Shown here: one piece after another, positions 9,601-20,060 of the stretch
Numbering within the stretch: the stretch's first letter is position 1
How the letters are laid out: every line of letters begins with the position of its first letter
Origin: Hormiphora californensis
Taxonomy: Eukaryota; Ctenophora; Tentaculata; Cydippida; Pleurobrachiidae
Length of the DNA: 64,000 nucleotides
Reading direction: 5' to 3'
NCBI GenBank assembly: GCA_020137815.1
Contig: CM035358.1
Coordinates: 1,483,033-1,547,032 of the forward strand
Notes under the pieces: generated by a model
Databases searched by the model: none
What the model was told of the DNA's origin: nothing
The model's input: only the letters and a program-made list of their open reading frames with translations
Position numbers and translations under genes: made by a program

Positions 9601-12600
9601 CAGTTCGCCCGACCCACCCTTTATATAGGAGTAACCATGGTAACACATAGGAGTAACCATAGTAACACATAGGAGTAACTATGGTAACACATAGAAGTAA
9701 CCATGGTAACACAAAGGAGTAACCATGGTAACCTATCATGGTACCATCTAGTGCCAATGGTAAACATTATGGCAGCTATAATTATAAATAAGATTATGTA
9801 ATGGTATACTCCAAAGATCCAACAAGTGCAACTACAGCTTACCATATCAATGGTGTGTGAAGTATTATAAGGGACATCCCAGTAAACATCAAGAGCTACA
9901 TCATCACTACCGTATACACAGGTGAATGTGATGTTGTCCAGACCGTGTGGGACGTGGACCACCTCGGGCAGTTCCACCGTGATACCTATAGTTGGGGGAT
10001 GTTAGAGGTTGAGGTGGGGTAGGGCTCTTCGTGGAAAAAAAATTTCAAAAAAGAGCCCCCCTAGAACGATAGACTAGACCTTTTTCTAGGCCCTGATTAT
10101 TTGGAAATCACTTGTACTGCTTCCTGGAATTGGCGCAGACGCCCCGAAAAATCGCTTTGAAATCACTTTTTTGCATAAGGGTGGGGACTGTGGAGGATAA
10201 AGGTTGGGGGATAGAGGTGGGGATAGAAGTGGAAAATAGAGAGAGAGTTAGAGGTTGGGAAAGTCGTGGGGAATCGAAGATGAGGATGGAGAAAAGAAGG
10301 AATTGAACGGGTAGTCACCCAGACGTGGGGAGCAACTAATTACCTCTGACATAGAACCGAACCATGTCGGCAGAGAAATGGTTGTGTTCATTGTGTGACA
10401 GTGAGGAAACGTTGCAGCCGTACCACCCCGCATCGTTCTGACTGACGCTGTTGGGAGAGAGAATTGGTTACAAAATAACCCCTCACGACCTTCGCGCGCT
10501 GGCAAGGGAAGGGTAACTTCGTTACCAAGAAATAGAAGGGGGTGTAACATATCCACCTCACTCAAAAGAGAGTACATGATGAACTCAAATCCATGACATA
10601 ATTCATGGTAAAGAGAGAGGGAGATAACCACTGTTGTTATGTTGCCATAGTTACCATGACGTAGAAACCATATTAGAGTTTTGTTACAAATACCCAAAAG
10701 TGACCATTTTCGGCCACAGGGACCATAAAACTCAGTCTCATGTTATGATTATCTCATCGTGAACCCGTACACTTGAATATGACTCGCGGAAAAAGTGGAC
10801 CTTAGGGCCAGGGCCTGATGAACCATTTTGGAAAAAGTTCGAGGTCAGATTAGTTGCTACGTCAAAAGTTCGTGCTAATTCACATCGGTATGAACCAACC
10901 ATTTTTTGGCGCCTGGTACAGCAGCTCCTTTTCTAGAAACATGCCAAAATTCTATGAACCAAATGGTCTGTTATTCAACCTGAACACCTGATAATATCAA
11001 CAATAAAATACCAATGAAAAAATCACTTACTTTTGCAGCATCAGTAAGGAGTCACCATCCTCGAATCGTGAAGTATGGATTATCCTCTCATCTTCATAGT
11101 CACCCTGATCTTCTCCTCTCCAGTACCAGGTTACTTCCGAGGCATTATCACCCACTCGACATTTTAGGTGTGCATCAGAACCGGGCCGGAAGTTGTCTGG
11201 CTCAAATAGGTTAGGTCCTGGGGGAGGTAGTGTGAATTAAATAAGTTAGGTCCTGACTCCTGGGGGAGGGAGTGCGAATTAACCAGGTTAGGCCCTGGGG
11301 GAGGGAGTGTGAATTAAATAGGTTAGGTCCTGGGGGAGGGAGTGTGAATTAAATAAGTTAGGTCCTGACTCCTGGGGGAGGGAGTGCGAATTAACCAGGT
11401 TAGGCCCTGGGGGAGGGAGTGTGAATTAAATAGGTTAGGTCCTGGGGGAGGGAGTGTGAATTAAATAGGTTAGGTCCTGGGGGAGGGAGTGTGAATTAAA
11501 TATGTTAGGTCCTGGGGGAGGGAGTGTGAATTAAATATGTTAGGTCCTGGGGGAGGGAGTGTGAATTAAATATGTTAGGTCCTGGGGGAGGGAGTGTGAA
11601 TTAAATAGGTTAGGCCCTGGGGGAGGGAGTGTGAATTAAATAGGTTAGGTCCTGGGGGAGGGAGTGTGAATTAAATAGGTTAGGTCCTGGGGGAGGGAGT
11701 GTGAATTAAACAGGTTAGGTCCTGGGGGAGGGAGTGTGAATTCAAGACATTGTTTGGGGGCTCAATTAAGGTAACAAATGCATAGAGTTGTTACTTATTG
11801 TGTTACTTAGTAAGTGAATTCTTTTGAAATCAGGGATTTGTATCGTCTAATCAACGGAACTTTACTTACGTTGTGCCACATATACTGATTTGTAGAACGA
11901 CCATAATTCACCACTGTCATTATATGAACTGTGTTGTGACACTTCACAGCTGAAGTTCCCGTGAACCTCCGGTCTAGATATGAACAAAGTAGTGCCATTT
12001 CCAATATAATAAGTGGGGTAATTATAAGTGTGATTATAATAGCCACCGCTGATTACCCTCCCATCGTGTTTCCTGGATGGAGTAACGACTGGTATTAAAA
12101 CAATCAAATAATTGGTATACAGTCGAACCCCATTTATCGGGCACCCTGGTTTTATTTAAAGAGTAGTCCTAGTTCTCTAATTTTATTTCTAGAATTCAAC
12201 TTTACAAGTTGGGGATGTAGCTGAACACTTACCAAATGATTTCATAATCCTCAGCATCTGTCGCATTGAAGACACACTCCACCTCCACCTCACCGCCCTC
12301 TAGATACATCCTGTCAATCTCCAAACTCCTAACCGCTACCTGTATCTCCATGGTAACGTTCTCCATGACTCCCATCCAGCTCGCCTCACAACTGTACCAC
12401 CCTGAATCACCCACATCGAGGTGCTCAATCCTCATCACACCCACACTACCCTCCATCTCTCCGGTGTTATCATCTACACTGGAGGAGTTATCATGGTCAA
12501 CAGTCCAGTTAACATGGTTAACCGGGTGGATCAGGGAGGTGTTGGTAGGGAGACAGGAGAGTTCTAGAGGTTGCCCAGCAACGAGATTCAGCACCATTCC

Positions 12601-15221
12601 AGTTGAGTTTCCACTCCACTGAATCGTCTTATCTGTGTTATCTGATCGCACTCTCATGACCATTCCTGCGGGGGAGTGGGGGATGTGTGAATATTATAAA
12701 AGGCTCCGGAAGGGGAAAACAATGTAGGTCGAGTCATGAATCGTGACTGAATTCGAGAGCAAAGAATGAAAATTGTTCATTCTATTCTTTCCATCTAATC
12801 GGACAATGCTATGCTGGGAGAGAGATCAGAGAGGGAGAATAATATAATATGAGAGTGGGAAGAATTAATACGAGGGGCGCCGTGCCAAATTATCGAGGAT
12901 TTTGTACCAAAGTGGGGAACTCTGAACATACCGAGTATAGTTAGGTTGGCGTAGTTTGACCTGTACACAAAATCTTCCTCAAATTCTACCTCGCATCCAT
13001 AAGACACGTCACCCGAAGAGTAGTCCGGCACAGTCACCTCTAGGGTCCCATTGCTACCAAGTGTATCAGTTACATTAGTCTTGGTTCCATTCATCATTTT
13101 AACCCAGGTGATGTTGGTAGCGTTTGACATGCCGGTGTGACAGGTTAGAGTCAGTTCTGTTCCTGCGGTTCCAGCCAGGGAGGTCGGGGACAGCGTTACA
13201 TCTGCAACACAGATATATTTTAAATGTTTAGTTTCACCCCGATAGGTGGAGGGATTCTGAACTCAGAAGTGAAAGATTTTCGGACTTCATCTCCTACTTT
13301 CCAGTTCCGAACTGGATCACACCGGAAGATTAATACTCACTTCGACAGTCAATATCATCATATGTATTGGTATCATTGCAGGTAACAGTGAAGTTGTTTA
13401 ACCCTTTGTAATGGTAACCAGGGTAACAAGTGATGTTAACTGTGGTATCCATCTCAACACGTGCCGTTAGGTAACTCTCGGCGTGGGGAAACTCGGGTAG
13501 GGTGCACACATCTGTAGAGAGTTTGACAGGGTTACTCACAGGAACCGACCGAATCAGGAAATACTGGTCCCTGATTGGCTGATAACCAGTCACGTGACAT
13601 AAATAACGAGTTCTGATTGGTTGTTTACTTGTTTCGGTCCCTGGTTACTCAACAGTCAACAAAGGGTTGCTGTGAGATGTCATGTCATATTGTAATTGAA
13701 GGTGAGTTTGAACTCCAAGTCATGTTACCAGGGTCAGTCAGTAGTGTCGCATCACTTGATCCCTCTCCGCACACGCGACTAGATGAACAACATGCACAGA
13801 ATTTTTTGGTAGTTTAGAGACTCGAAACAAAGTTTATACCTGTACAGTTGTCTAAACTTGTAGAGCCGGTGTAAATAGTTCCCTTGCCAGCGCTACATTG
13901 TGTGCAGTATTCGTTAGCTTCATTATCACTGTACTGATCCAATTCACACTCATCACACACAGAGTTGGTGATATTGGCAAACGTTCCTGAATGAGGGGAA
14001 TTATTGGATAGGGATTGGGTATGGGTTTATGTTATCTTCAAAAATGATATTTGTAATCCCAGAATCTGTTTCATTCCCACCTTGTTTTCTAATTCTACCA
14101 GCTTTCATTATTTTATCGAAACAACCCCCGACCCGCCCAAACACTTCTCTGATTTGCTGCCCAAACACTTCTCTGATTTGCTGCCCAAACACTTCTCTGA
14201 TTTGCTGCCCAAACACTTCTCTGATTTGCTGCCCAAACACTTCTCTGATTTGCTGCCCAACTCACCCGGTCCACAGTACACACAGACTTCATCCGAAGAA
14301 GAGTTCGAGTTGTTGGTACCGTTAACTCTCATTAGGACACATCCGTTGGGGCAGTCTGGTTCTGGTGTAGGATCGGTAGGGTCCGGATCCCATCCATTAC
14401 CCCTTCCATAATTCCTTAGCACCGCCCCTCCAAACAGTCTATCTAGTGTTGATTCAAGGTCCTCCATGGCTTCCTGCTGCCCAATCAGGTCTGTCTCCAG
14501 GGTGGTTGCCATGGTAACAGAAATGCTGTCAGCAGTACAGGAATGAGATAGGAGGAGGGTGTTGGGTTGTGAGTTGATAATATCCACCATTGACTGGCAG
14601 GTATACCCAGGTTGGATTGGATAGACTTTGGGTAGGGTTGGAACAGTAAAACCTGAGGATGAGAGTTGTTGTGAGGATATCAGGGAGTGGAGGAATGGTA
14701 TCTGGGTCAGGGGACTGCAAGGCTACTATCACTGTCAGGCTGACCACTTCTCGCTTGCTTTACGTGGACCAAGGAGAGTGGTTAGGCATCGCATCGCGCT
14801 GATTTTAGAAATGGCCGTTAGTTAAATTAGCCCCCAAATATTTGGTACTCACGTGAACAGACGTCTCTTTTCACCGGTCTCCCCGTCAAATCCACCCACA
14901 TACCCTTCTTACAACTGTGAAAATATAATAAACGGTTGAGAAGTGCACGTTTATGAAAATAGATTTTAGGGTAGAGGATCAAGGTACGTCAATTTTGATT
15001 TTCAACACATTTTGGTTTGTATCTTGTGAAATATGGTGGGGTGCCAAGTTGGGAGCGAGGGGGCGTTGTGTAACTTACCTGAGGATGGCATACTTCTCAT
15101 TACTCAGAATCCTTCCCTCGCTCTCTGGACAAATGGGGGCTATCCTTCCCCCTGACAAAGGCTTGCTAGTCCCCGGATAAGGGGGACACCCTGATCCAGC
15201 TGAACCGGGTAGCAGGAAGTA
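3696..15221 (-). CDS. Long multi-Ig / Sushi extracellular protein, 24 visible exons, 3' part outside window
   Basis: Exons, in transcript order: 15221-15079, 14914-14853, 14652-14266, 13986-13840, 13511-13341, 13201-12932, 12665-12233, 12072-11870, 11217-11031, 10447-10344, 9985-9843, 9206-9029, 8911-8740, 8616-8477, 8264-8138, 7992-6753, 6545-6429, 6346-6218, 5659-5423, 5241-4969, 4876-4789, 4599-4403, 4317-4027, 3839-3696. All junctions are GT-AG and the phases agree (mostly phase 1, typical of shuffled modules). Exons 2-4 are Cys-rich; exons 3-4 resemble a GCC2/GCC3 (ephrin-receptor-like) module ending GSTSLDNC. Exon 5 is a Sushi domain (CTLPEFPHAE...ITCYPGYHYKG). Exons 6-24 encode about 16 Ig-like domains with C/W/C cores (LTLTCHTG, DSGWYSCE, DAGWYGCN, GTYWCEVW) and many N-glycosylation sites. 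The initiator and signal peptide lie in an unseen exon upstream of 15221. No membrane segment is reached. Exon 16 needs two one-base frame shifts, near 7425 and 7165. Probably an adhesion or recognition receptor; that role is inferred from domains only. Confidence 0.82.
5751..6190 (-). repeat. 45-bp minisatellite in the Ig gene, each unit carrying a copy of the exon 18 splice donor
   Basis: Nine near-identical 45-base units plus one degenerate unit (phase markers at 5770, 5815 and so on to 6175, exactly 45 apart). They lie just downstream of the exon 18 donor at 6218. On the coding strand every intact unit contains GG followed by GTAGGTCA, matching the exon 18 donor. Because 45 is divisible by 3, and the first array donor is 81 bases from the exon donor, the exon frame stays open through the whole array. 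The unit encodes MGRSHFTCHQKLSGC. See findings. Confidence 0.95.
8300..8470. repeat. Short imperfect tandem and inverted repeats in an Ig-gene intron
   Basis: Between exons 15 and 14 lies a roughly 33-base duplicated segment built on GTTACTATGGCAACTG. Beside it is an inverted pair, GGTACAGTTA and TAACTGTACC. No coding content is seen. The motif GGTAAC/GTTACC recurs in several introns of this gene and in the LINE-A tail. Confidence 0.6.
9208..9740. repeat. 22-bp GGAGTAACCATGGTAACACATA minisatellite, interrupted by a palindromic insert
   Basis: About two and a half units lie at 9216-9272 and about five at 9625-9735. The two blocks flank a segment of about 350 bases that contains the palindrome at 9271-9523. 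The arrangement suggests that the insert landed in, or was captured by, a once continuous array. The whole block lies in the intron between exons 12 and 11 of the Ig gene. Confidence 0.75.
9271..9523. repeat. 253-bp near-perfect palindrome (long hairpin)
   Basis: Two arms of about 118 bases, starting ATGGAAAGGGGGTGG and ending CCACCCCCTTTCCAT, read as reverse complements. They have a short unpaired centre near 9390-9405 and at least one mismatch (the C/A position within GATACCCTGTTTAC). Intronic transcription of the Ig gene would give a long RNA hairpin. No ORF is present. It may be a fold-back or MITE-like element. Confidence 0.9.
10474..10530. repeat. Degraded fragment resembling the LINE-A 3' stem region
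   Basis: AAATAACCCCTCACGACCTTCG, then CGCGCTGGC, then GGGTAACTTCGTTACC parallels the LINE-A 3' UTR at 3554-3632 with the middle shortened. This looks like an old 3'-end insertion, or a small non-autonomous element sharing that end, in the intron between Ig exons 10 and 9. Confidence 0.5.
11218..11745 (-). repeat. 35-bp minisatellite in the Ig gene, each unit carrying a copy of the exon 9 splice acceptor
   Basis: About 14-15 units of 35 bases, with some longer variants containing an inserted GACTCCTGG. On the coding strand each unit holds a pyrimidine tract, CACTCCCTCCCCCAG, followed by GACCTAACC. This matches the acceptor and the first bases of exon 9, whose acceptor ends at 11218. The array therefore lies immediately upstream of, and seems derived from, the exon 9 border. 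The length 35 is not a multiple of 3. Confidence 0.93.
13539..13643. mobile_element. hAT-like MITE copy 1 (105 bp) with perfect 8-bp target duplication
   Basis: The element starts CAGGAACCGA and ends TCGGTCCCTG, an imperfect terminal inverted repeat. It is flanked on both sides by GTTACTCA (13531-13538 and 13644-13651). It lies upstream of the Sushi exon of the Ig gene. A second copy sits at 43297-43405. The 8-bp duplication and CAG-type ends match the hAT superfamily. With no ORF it must be non-autonomous. Confidence 0.88.
14140..14264 (-). repeat. 24-bp minisatellite abutting the exon 3 splice donor of the Ig gene
   Basis: Five units of 24 bases start directly after the exon 3 donor (exon end 14266). 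On the coding strand the donor reads GTGAGTTGGGCAG, and the units contain the related GTGTTTGGGCAG. The unit length is 8 codons, and the exon frame runs open through the array as repeats of GSKSEKCL. Spliced use of the first donor joins CGPG to TFANIT in exon 4 in a sensible frame, so the array is normally intronic. Confidence 0.9.
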
Positions 15222-15917
15222 CTACCCCTAGGAAAAGGAGCAGCAACATATTATAGTGGGATCAAATCGAAATTATATGCACCACGTCCTTAGAGAAAAT
15301 CTAGCTCTGTGGAGGGGGACGCGTGATAAGATGTAACCTAAGCCCGTAACTCAGGTAATGATCTGGGAGAATGAAATTCTGGAAAGGGGCTCAGGATGAC
15401 GTGATATGAACCAGTAGTGTGGCGGGGGAGTCCGTGGGTGATTAGATTTCGAGTTTTGGATTTCGTAACCATTAACAACGAGTATCTAACAACTATGGGA
15501 AACTATTAGGTTATTACATCGTCCAGTCAGGATCTTCGCTAAATTCAGCTCACAGCCGTACAACAAGATACTTTTCACTGGCACCACGCGACAGGTTAGA
15601 CTATCTGGCGTTCCATTCAGCTGAAACATATACACGAACTGGGTCTTAATATGTGCATGCTTTTTATCTGTTCTCTACAAGTCCATCACCGGGATTATCA
15701 ACACAGATATAAGACACGAGTCATCCATGTTAATAACATTGTTATAGTTCTTGCAGAAGAGATTCAGTTCTTGCAGAAGAGATTCAGTTCAGATGAAGAC
15801 AAGAACTTCCACCAAGTGCAGCACTATGAATGAAGAACAATTCATTCAGTGACACAGTACTTCCACCAAGTGCAGCACTATGAATGGAGGAACTATTCAT
15901 TCAGTGACACTTCTACT
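15222..15917. other. Region upstream of the visible Ig exons; small tandem duplications
   Basis: The missing first exon of the Ig gene should lie here or further upstream, but I could not identify it with confidence. At 15745-15790 a GTTCTTGCAGAAGAGATTCA unit is duplicated. At 15806-15912 a segment of about 55 bases with ACTTCCACCAAGTGCAGCAC is duplicated with changes. No other signal was seen. Confidence 0.5.
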
Positions 15918-17365
15918 TCACGCCACCTTAACGGAATGAATCCTGGTGGGCGATGAGGGAGGGGCAGGTAACTCCTTTCTCTGTTGCGACCTCACCAAAC
16001 AGAAAGGCCGGTAGGTCTGTTTCCTAACCCCACTCTGCCGCTGCTGTTCAATAAAACTCGGCCGACTCAACTTGATAAACACCCGCTGATCTGCCGCTGG
16101 TTCATTGTGGTAGGGTTGGTTGAGGACGGAGGGCAGGGTTCGGCGCTGTTGCTGCTGGTGGAACGGGCTGATTTTGGGAGACAAGGGAGATCGGGAGTGG
16201 GTGGGTAGTCCAAAGGCGCTGAATGTAACACGTGGTACTGATCGAGGTCCTGAACCACCAACTGGAGTCGTTGGAGCTGAAAATAGATGAGGATGAGAGG
16301 CATTGATTTAGTTCCCCTCCTATTCAAGCACAATATTTTGAGTGTGTATCGAGCTATACTAAGCTATACTAAGGAGCTCGATACTTCTTACTCAAAATGT
16401 GCTGAAGCTCTATATGCTAAACTCTGCAACAACCTCTCTAGTTATAGAAGCTGCATGTCATTATGTTGATATATTTTAAAATAGACCTGTCCACGCGGCC
16501 CGGACACGCCTAAAAGTTTTAGTAAAACACCGGAAACAGTGTGTTTGCCAGAATCACACTGCTTCAGCTATTATACATCGCCTATTATACTACCAGGCTT
16601 TACAAAGTGCAAACATTTATTGCCACGCTCAATTTGTTTTGCTGGCTATAATTAAACACTCTGCTAGTTACTGAATTAGCTGAATATATTATGCTAATCA
16701 CCTGTTCTGCTAATTGTGACATTTCGTTGTTGTTTCTCCCTGATCTTCTTGGCGTCCTCAAAGAGACTCCTCAAATAGTAATGAACCTGACAAAGATTAG
16801 CTGGTTAACTGATCTGCTTTGGAGAGCCGAAAGCTACGTATTTGGGCTCAAGGAACCCCATAATGACTTCGCCATTAGTCCCTAGCTCCTCCACCAGTCC
16901 GGCACCGCTAGATTCAGTGCGCTCAGATCGGGTAGACTAGTCTCCAGGTCGAGCTACTTGCCTCTTGAGTACACTGCTTGTCCTTTAACGGTACTACTCG
17001 TTCACTCCTCTTCGTGTCACCCAGTACCCGCGGTCTTGAAGACTGTAAAATAAATAAACTTTAATCGCAAAACATCTAAAAAGTAAAAACTTTGACTCGC
17101 TCTAAAAAGTACAAACTCATACCTTGACTTGCTCTAAAAAGTACAAACTCATACCTAGACTATAGTTCATGTATAATACCTGTGGAGAGTTGCCAGGCAT
17201 TTGACTGTTGTGGAATCTACACAGTCGTATCCTCCTTGTTTCCTCAACTCGAGCTCGGGTAGTACTCAGCCGGGGTTGATCCCCTGCTCCACGGCGCCTC
17301 GGTGAGGCAAACTCAAGCTGGGTCATAATTATACTTGGGGAACCAGAATAGAAGCTATGGGACAT
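15918..17365 (-). CDS. Hypothetical protein, partial exon model
   Basis: Not recognised. A first exon, 17365-17180 (62 codons from ATG, MSHSFYSGSPS...), ends at a good GTATTA donor. A last exon, 16276-15918, follows a TATTTCAG acceptor and encodes a Pro/Ser/Gln-rich, basic C-terminus (FHQQQQRRT, RPSFIEQQRQSG) ending at TGA. At least one middle exon must lie near 16860-17037, but its frame is not clean: one frame stops at 16939-16941 and another continues to 16879. The composition looks like a disordered cytoplasmic protein. It sits upstream of the Ig gene on the same strand. The gene could be an artefact of chance open frames. Confidence 0.3.
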
Positions 17366-17579
17366 ATTTAGGAGAGTTAAGGAGTGGTGTTAGAACTACC
17401 TGGTTCTGTATAACTATTAGTTATACAAAACCATGAGGTACTTAAGACGTCGCCCTACTATAAATACAGATGGAGCATGTTTAGTTATTTTTTAGCTAAG
17501 GCCCAGCCTAAAACCACATTGCACTTGCAGATATTTGACGCACTAAATAGAGAAAGGAATGTACTAAAAGTACGGCATA

Positions 17580-17631
17580 TACGATGCATAATGAGACGAG
17601 AGAGAGATGGAGAGAGAGGGAAAGAGAGAGA

Positions 17632-17705
<74 letters not shown>
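17580..17705. repeat. (GA)n microsatellite
   Basis: About 120 bases of nearly pure GAGA with a few G insertions. Apparent ORFs across it are low-complexity Arg-Glu strings and are not genes. Confidence 0.95.
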
Positions 17706-17707
<2 letters not shown>

Positions 17708-20015
17708 GCATATGGGATAAATTGAACATTGGAACGATTTGTTAAACCGGTTCTCTTGTGCTCCGACCCCCCACCACGACTAATGGAAGCAACATGGAGA
17801 GATATTCGTGGAGGGGAAGTGAACTCGAAGATAGAAGGAAAAGAACGTGAGAGAAGGAGAGAGAGAGTGAGAGTGAGAGGGGAAAGGTTATTTGCTGGCC
17901 ACCAAAATCGAGGTCACACGACGTGTCTCACATAATAATGAACTACGTAGGGAACATGACTAACTCAGTTGCAGCATTTCGATTAACATGGCTCCCTCAA
18001 GTTTATGAAGCATAAGAAGAGCAAATATTTTCATTATAGCAATCATAATTTAACCGGTTTGGCGAGTTAGTTAGTTACAGAAGATAATGATGTGTCTAGA
18101 CACAGATCCCTTTACAAAATTGATCAGCATATGCAGGTCACGGTAACTCGTGTGAATGATTGGTACTGGTAGAAAATCGCTGAACTATGCTTGTAATTAT
18201 GTATTGTCGAACGAACAAGATTTCCAGCAAATTCATCAATTTCTGTACCAGTACCACTACCACGATATATCAATAATACTGTTCTATGCTAAATATGCAT
18301 GTTCAGTTGCTGAGAAAAAGAAAATTAAGTCAGCTAGAATATGAGATACAGAGCATGCAGTTGTCCCCGCTTGAAATTGTGGTGCAGCGGCACAGCCCGG
18401 TCGAGAGAGAATCACAACAACACATATAACGAATCTCATAGAAACTGTAACTCTCCAGGCCACAAAGCAAGATAGTCCGTTTTAAAAATATCAAAAAAAC
18501 ACGAAGAGGTCAATGGGAAACAGGGAAAGAGAAAGACGGATAGAAAGATGGATCAATAAAAAACCGAGAGAACGATGCATTGATGCATGCGACAAGAATA
18601 CGAGTGAGAGAGAGGGAAACAGAGAGATGTTTGAGACAGAAACAGAGAAAGAAAGAGAGAGAAACGGAGTGATAGAGAGACAGAGACAGAGAGAGAGAGA
18701 CAGAGAGAATTCACAGCTGAGAGTAAACGCAAAGTAAACTTGGACTATATCACTGGAATCTGTCTCTGAAAGCTTGTGTCCGTGAGAACTGCAGTGCATC
18801 GTGAGGAGTACCATACTATGATTATAAAATACATGCAGATGACACATATGCCACTAAAACATCTCTCAGCACATGTGTGAGATAATATGTGTGCCAAAGG
18901 AGAGGATGGGGACTGTGCAGGACATTTACAGGATGGAGTAACAAACCTAAATCCGGCTCCAGTGTCATAGAGCTGCTAAGTTGCTGCAGCAGGGGATAGA
19001 GTGTCAGTGTGTGTTGATAAAGGGCTCAGCTCCCACCAATATTCATCCGGCCAAGTAAGCGGAATCAGTTGCCATGGTAACCATGATCTGAACCATATAC
19101 TTTAGAGTATGGATTGCCGTTTCTTCAACTTCCCATATAATATTGTTGTTCCGGGAAGCCAGCCAAGGAAATAACATGCCGGGGGAGACGAACAATGGAG
19201 CAAGGACAGGACATGCATTTGCCCGGGATGACACCTTGAAACCTGGAGGTGCGTTGCAGTTGTATAAAGCAGTATTTGGACGTCATGAATACTTCCAAGG
19301 ACGCCTTTCCATAGCCTATTATACTTGGCAAAGCAAATAGGCATCCGTGTAAATGCATTTGGTATTCACTTGGCATGAGAAACAGAATGCTTCTCAGTTT
19401 CCAGTTTTCACTCCTAAGATGAAATCCCGTTTTTGAAAAGTTTAGAGTACCTACCTAGGTTGTTGACCTACCTAGTAGGTTGTTGATGTTTAAAACTTGG
19501 TGGCCTGGCCTCATTCAACAACAAAAACCGGCCCATGTTGTCTTGCAGTTCTTGATCCGTCAGGTTCGCTCACCCCGCTCAGGGTTTAGAGCATAATAAC
19601 AAAGTTCTAGAAATTGTACGACGTGACCTTGCTTTTCATGAATCCTTATATCGTGATGAGATAGGTCACGGACTTTCTTGAACCCATATTATCGTATTGT
19701 AACGAGAGTTAAATAGCTGGAGGCAAGATGAACCCTTGTATGTGTTTTGGTATAAGCTCTCATTAATTTAGTATTTTACTGTGATTTTACTGTCATCTCG
19801 AGTAGCTTGTTCTCGAACCAAATCAAAACAGGCAGATTGCCAGGGGGAAGAAGAAGTTAGAGCTTGGTGTTATCACATTACAATTCTCTCACTTGCGAGC
19901 GCCTGGTTAAATATTTTAAAACTAAGTTTTTGATTCTCGATTTATTTATTCTCTCACTCTCACTCTCTGTCTCTCACTCACTCTGTCTCTATCTCTCTAT
20001 CTCTTCCTTTAGTAA

Positions 20016-20060
20016 GGTCATGCCTGAGGAAGTGAAGGCTTTACTTCCTCAGGCATGACC
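20016..20060. repeat. Perfect 18-bp-arm hairpin
   Basis: GGTCATGCCTGAGGAAGT is followed after 9 bases by its exact reverse complement. It lies next to a CT-rich tract. There is no terminator or miRNA context I can prove. Confidence 0.85.

Noticed and set aside
14001-14411. Plus-strand ORFs of 98-135 codons across the 24-bp array
   Set aside because: They are shadows of the minisatellite and of Ig exon 3 on the other strand.
15162-15250. Signal peptide MLLLLFLGVVLPATR starting at 15251 as the Ig gene start
   Set aside because: It is hydrophobic but in a different frame from the following coding exon and stops after 27 codons. An acceptor at 15222 with an upstream first exon fits better. A base error could revive it.
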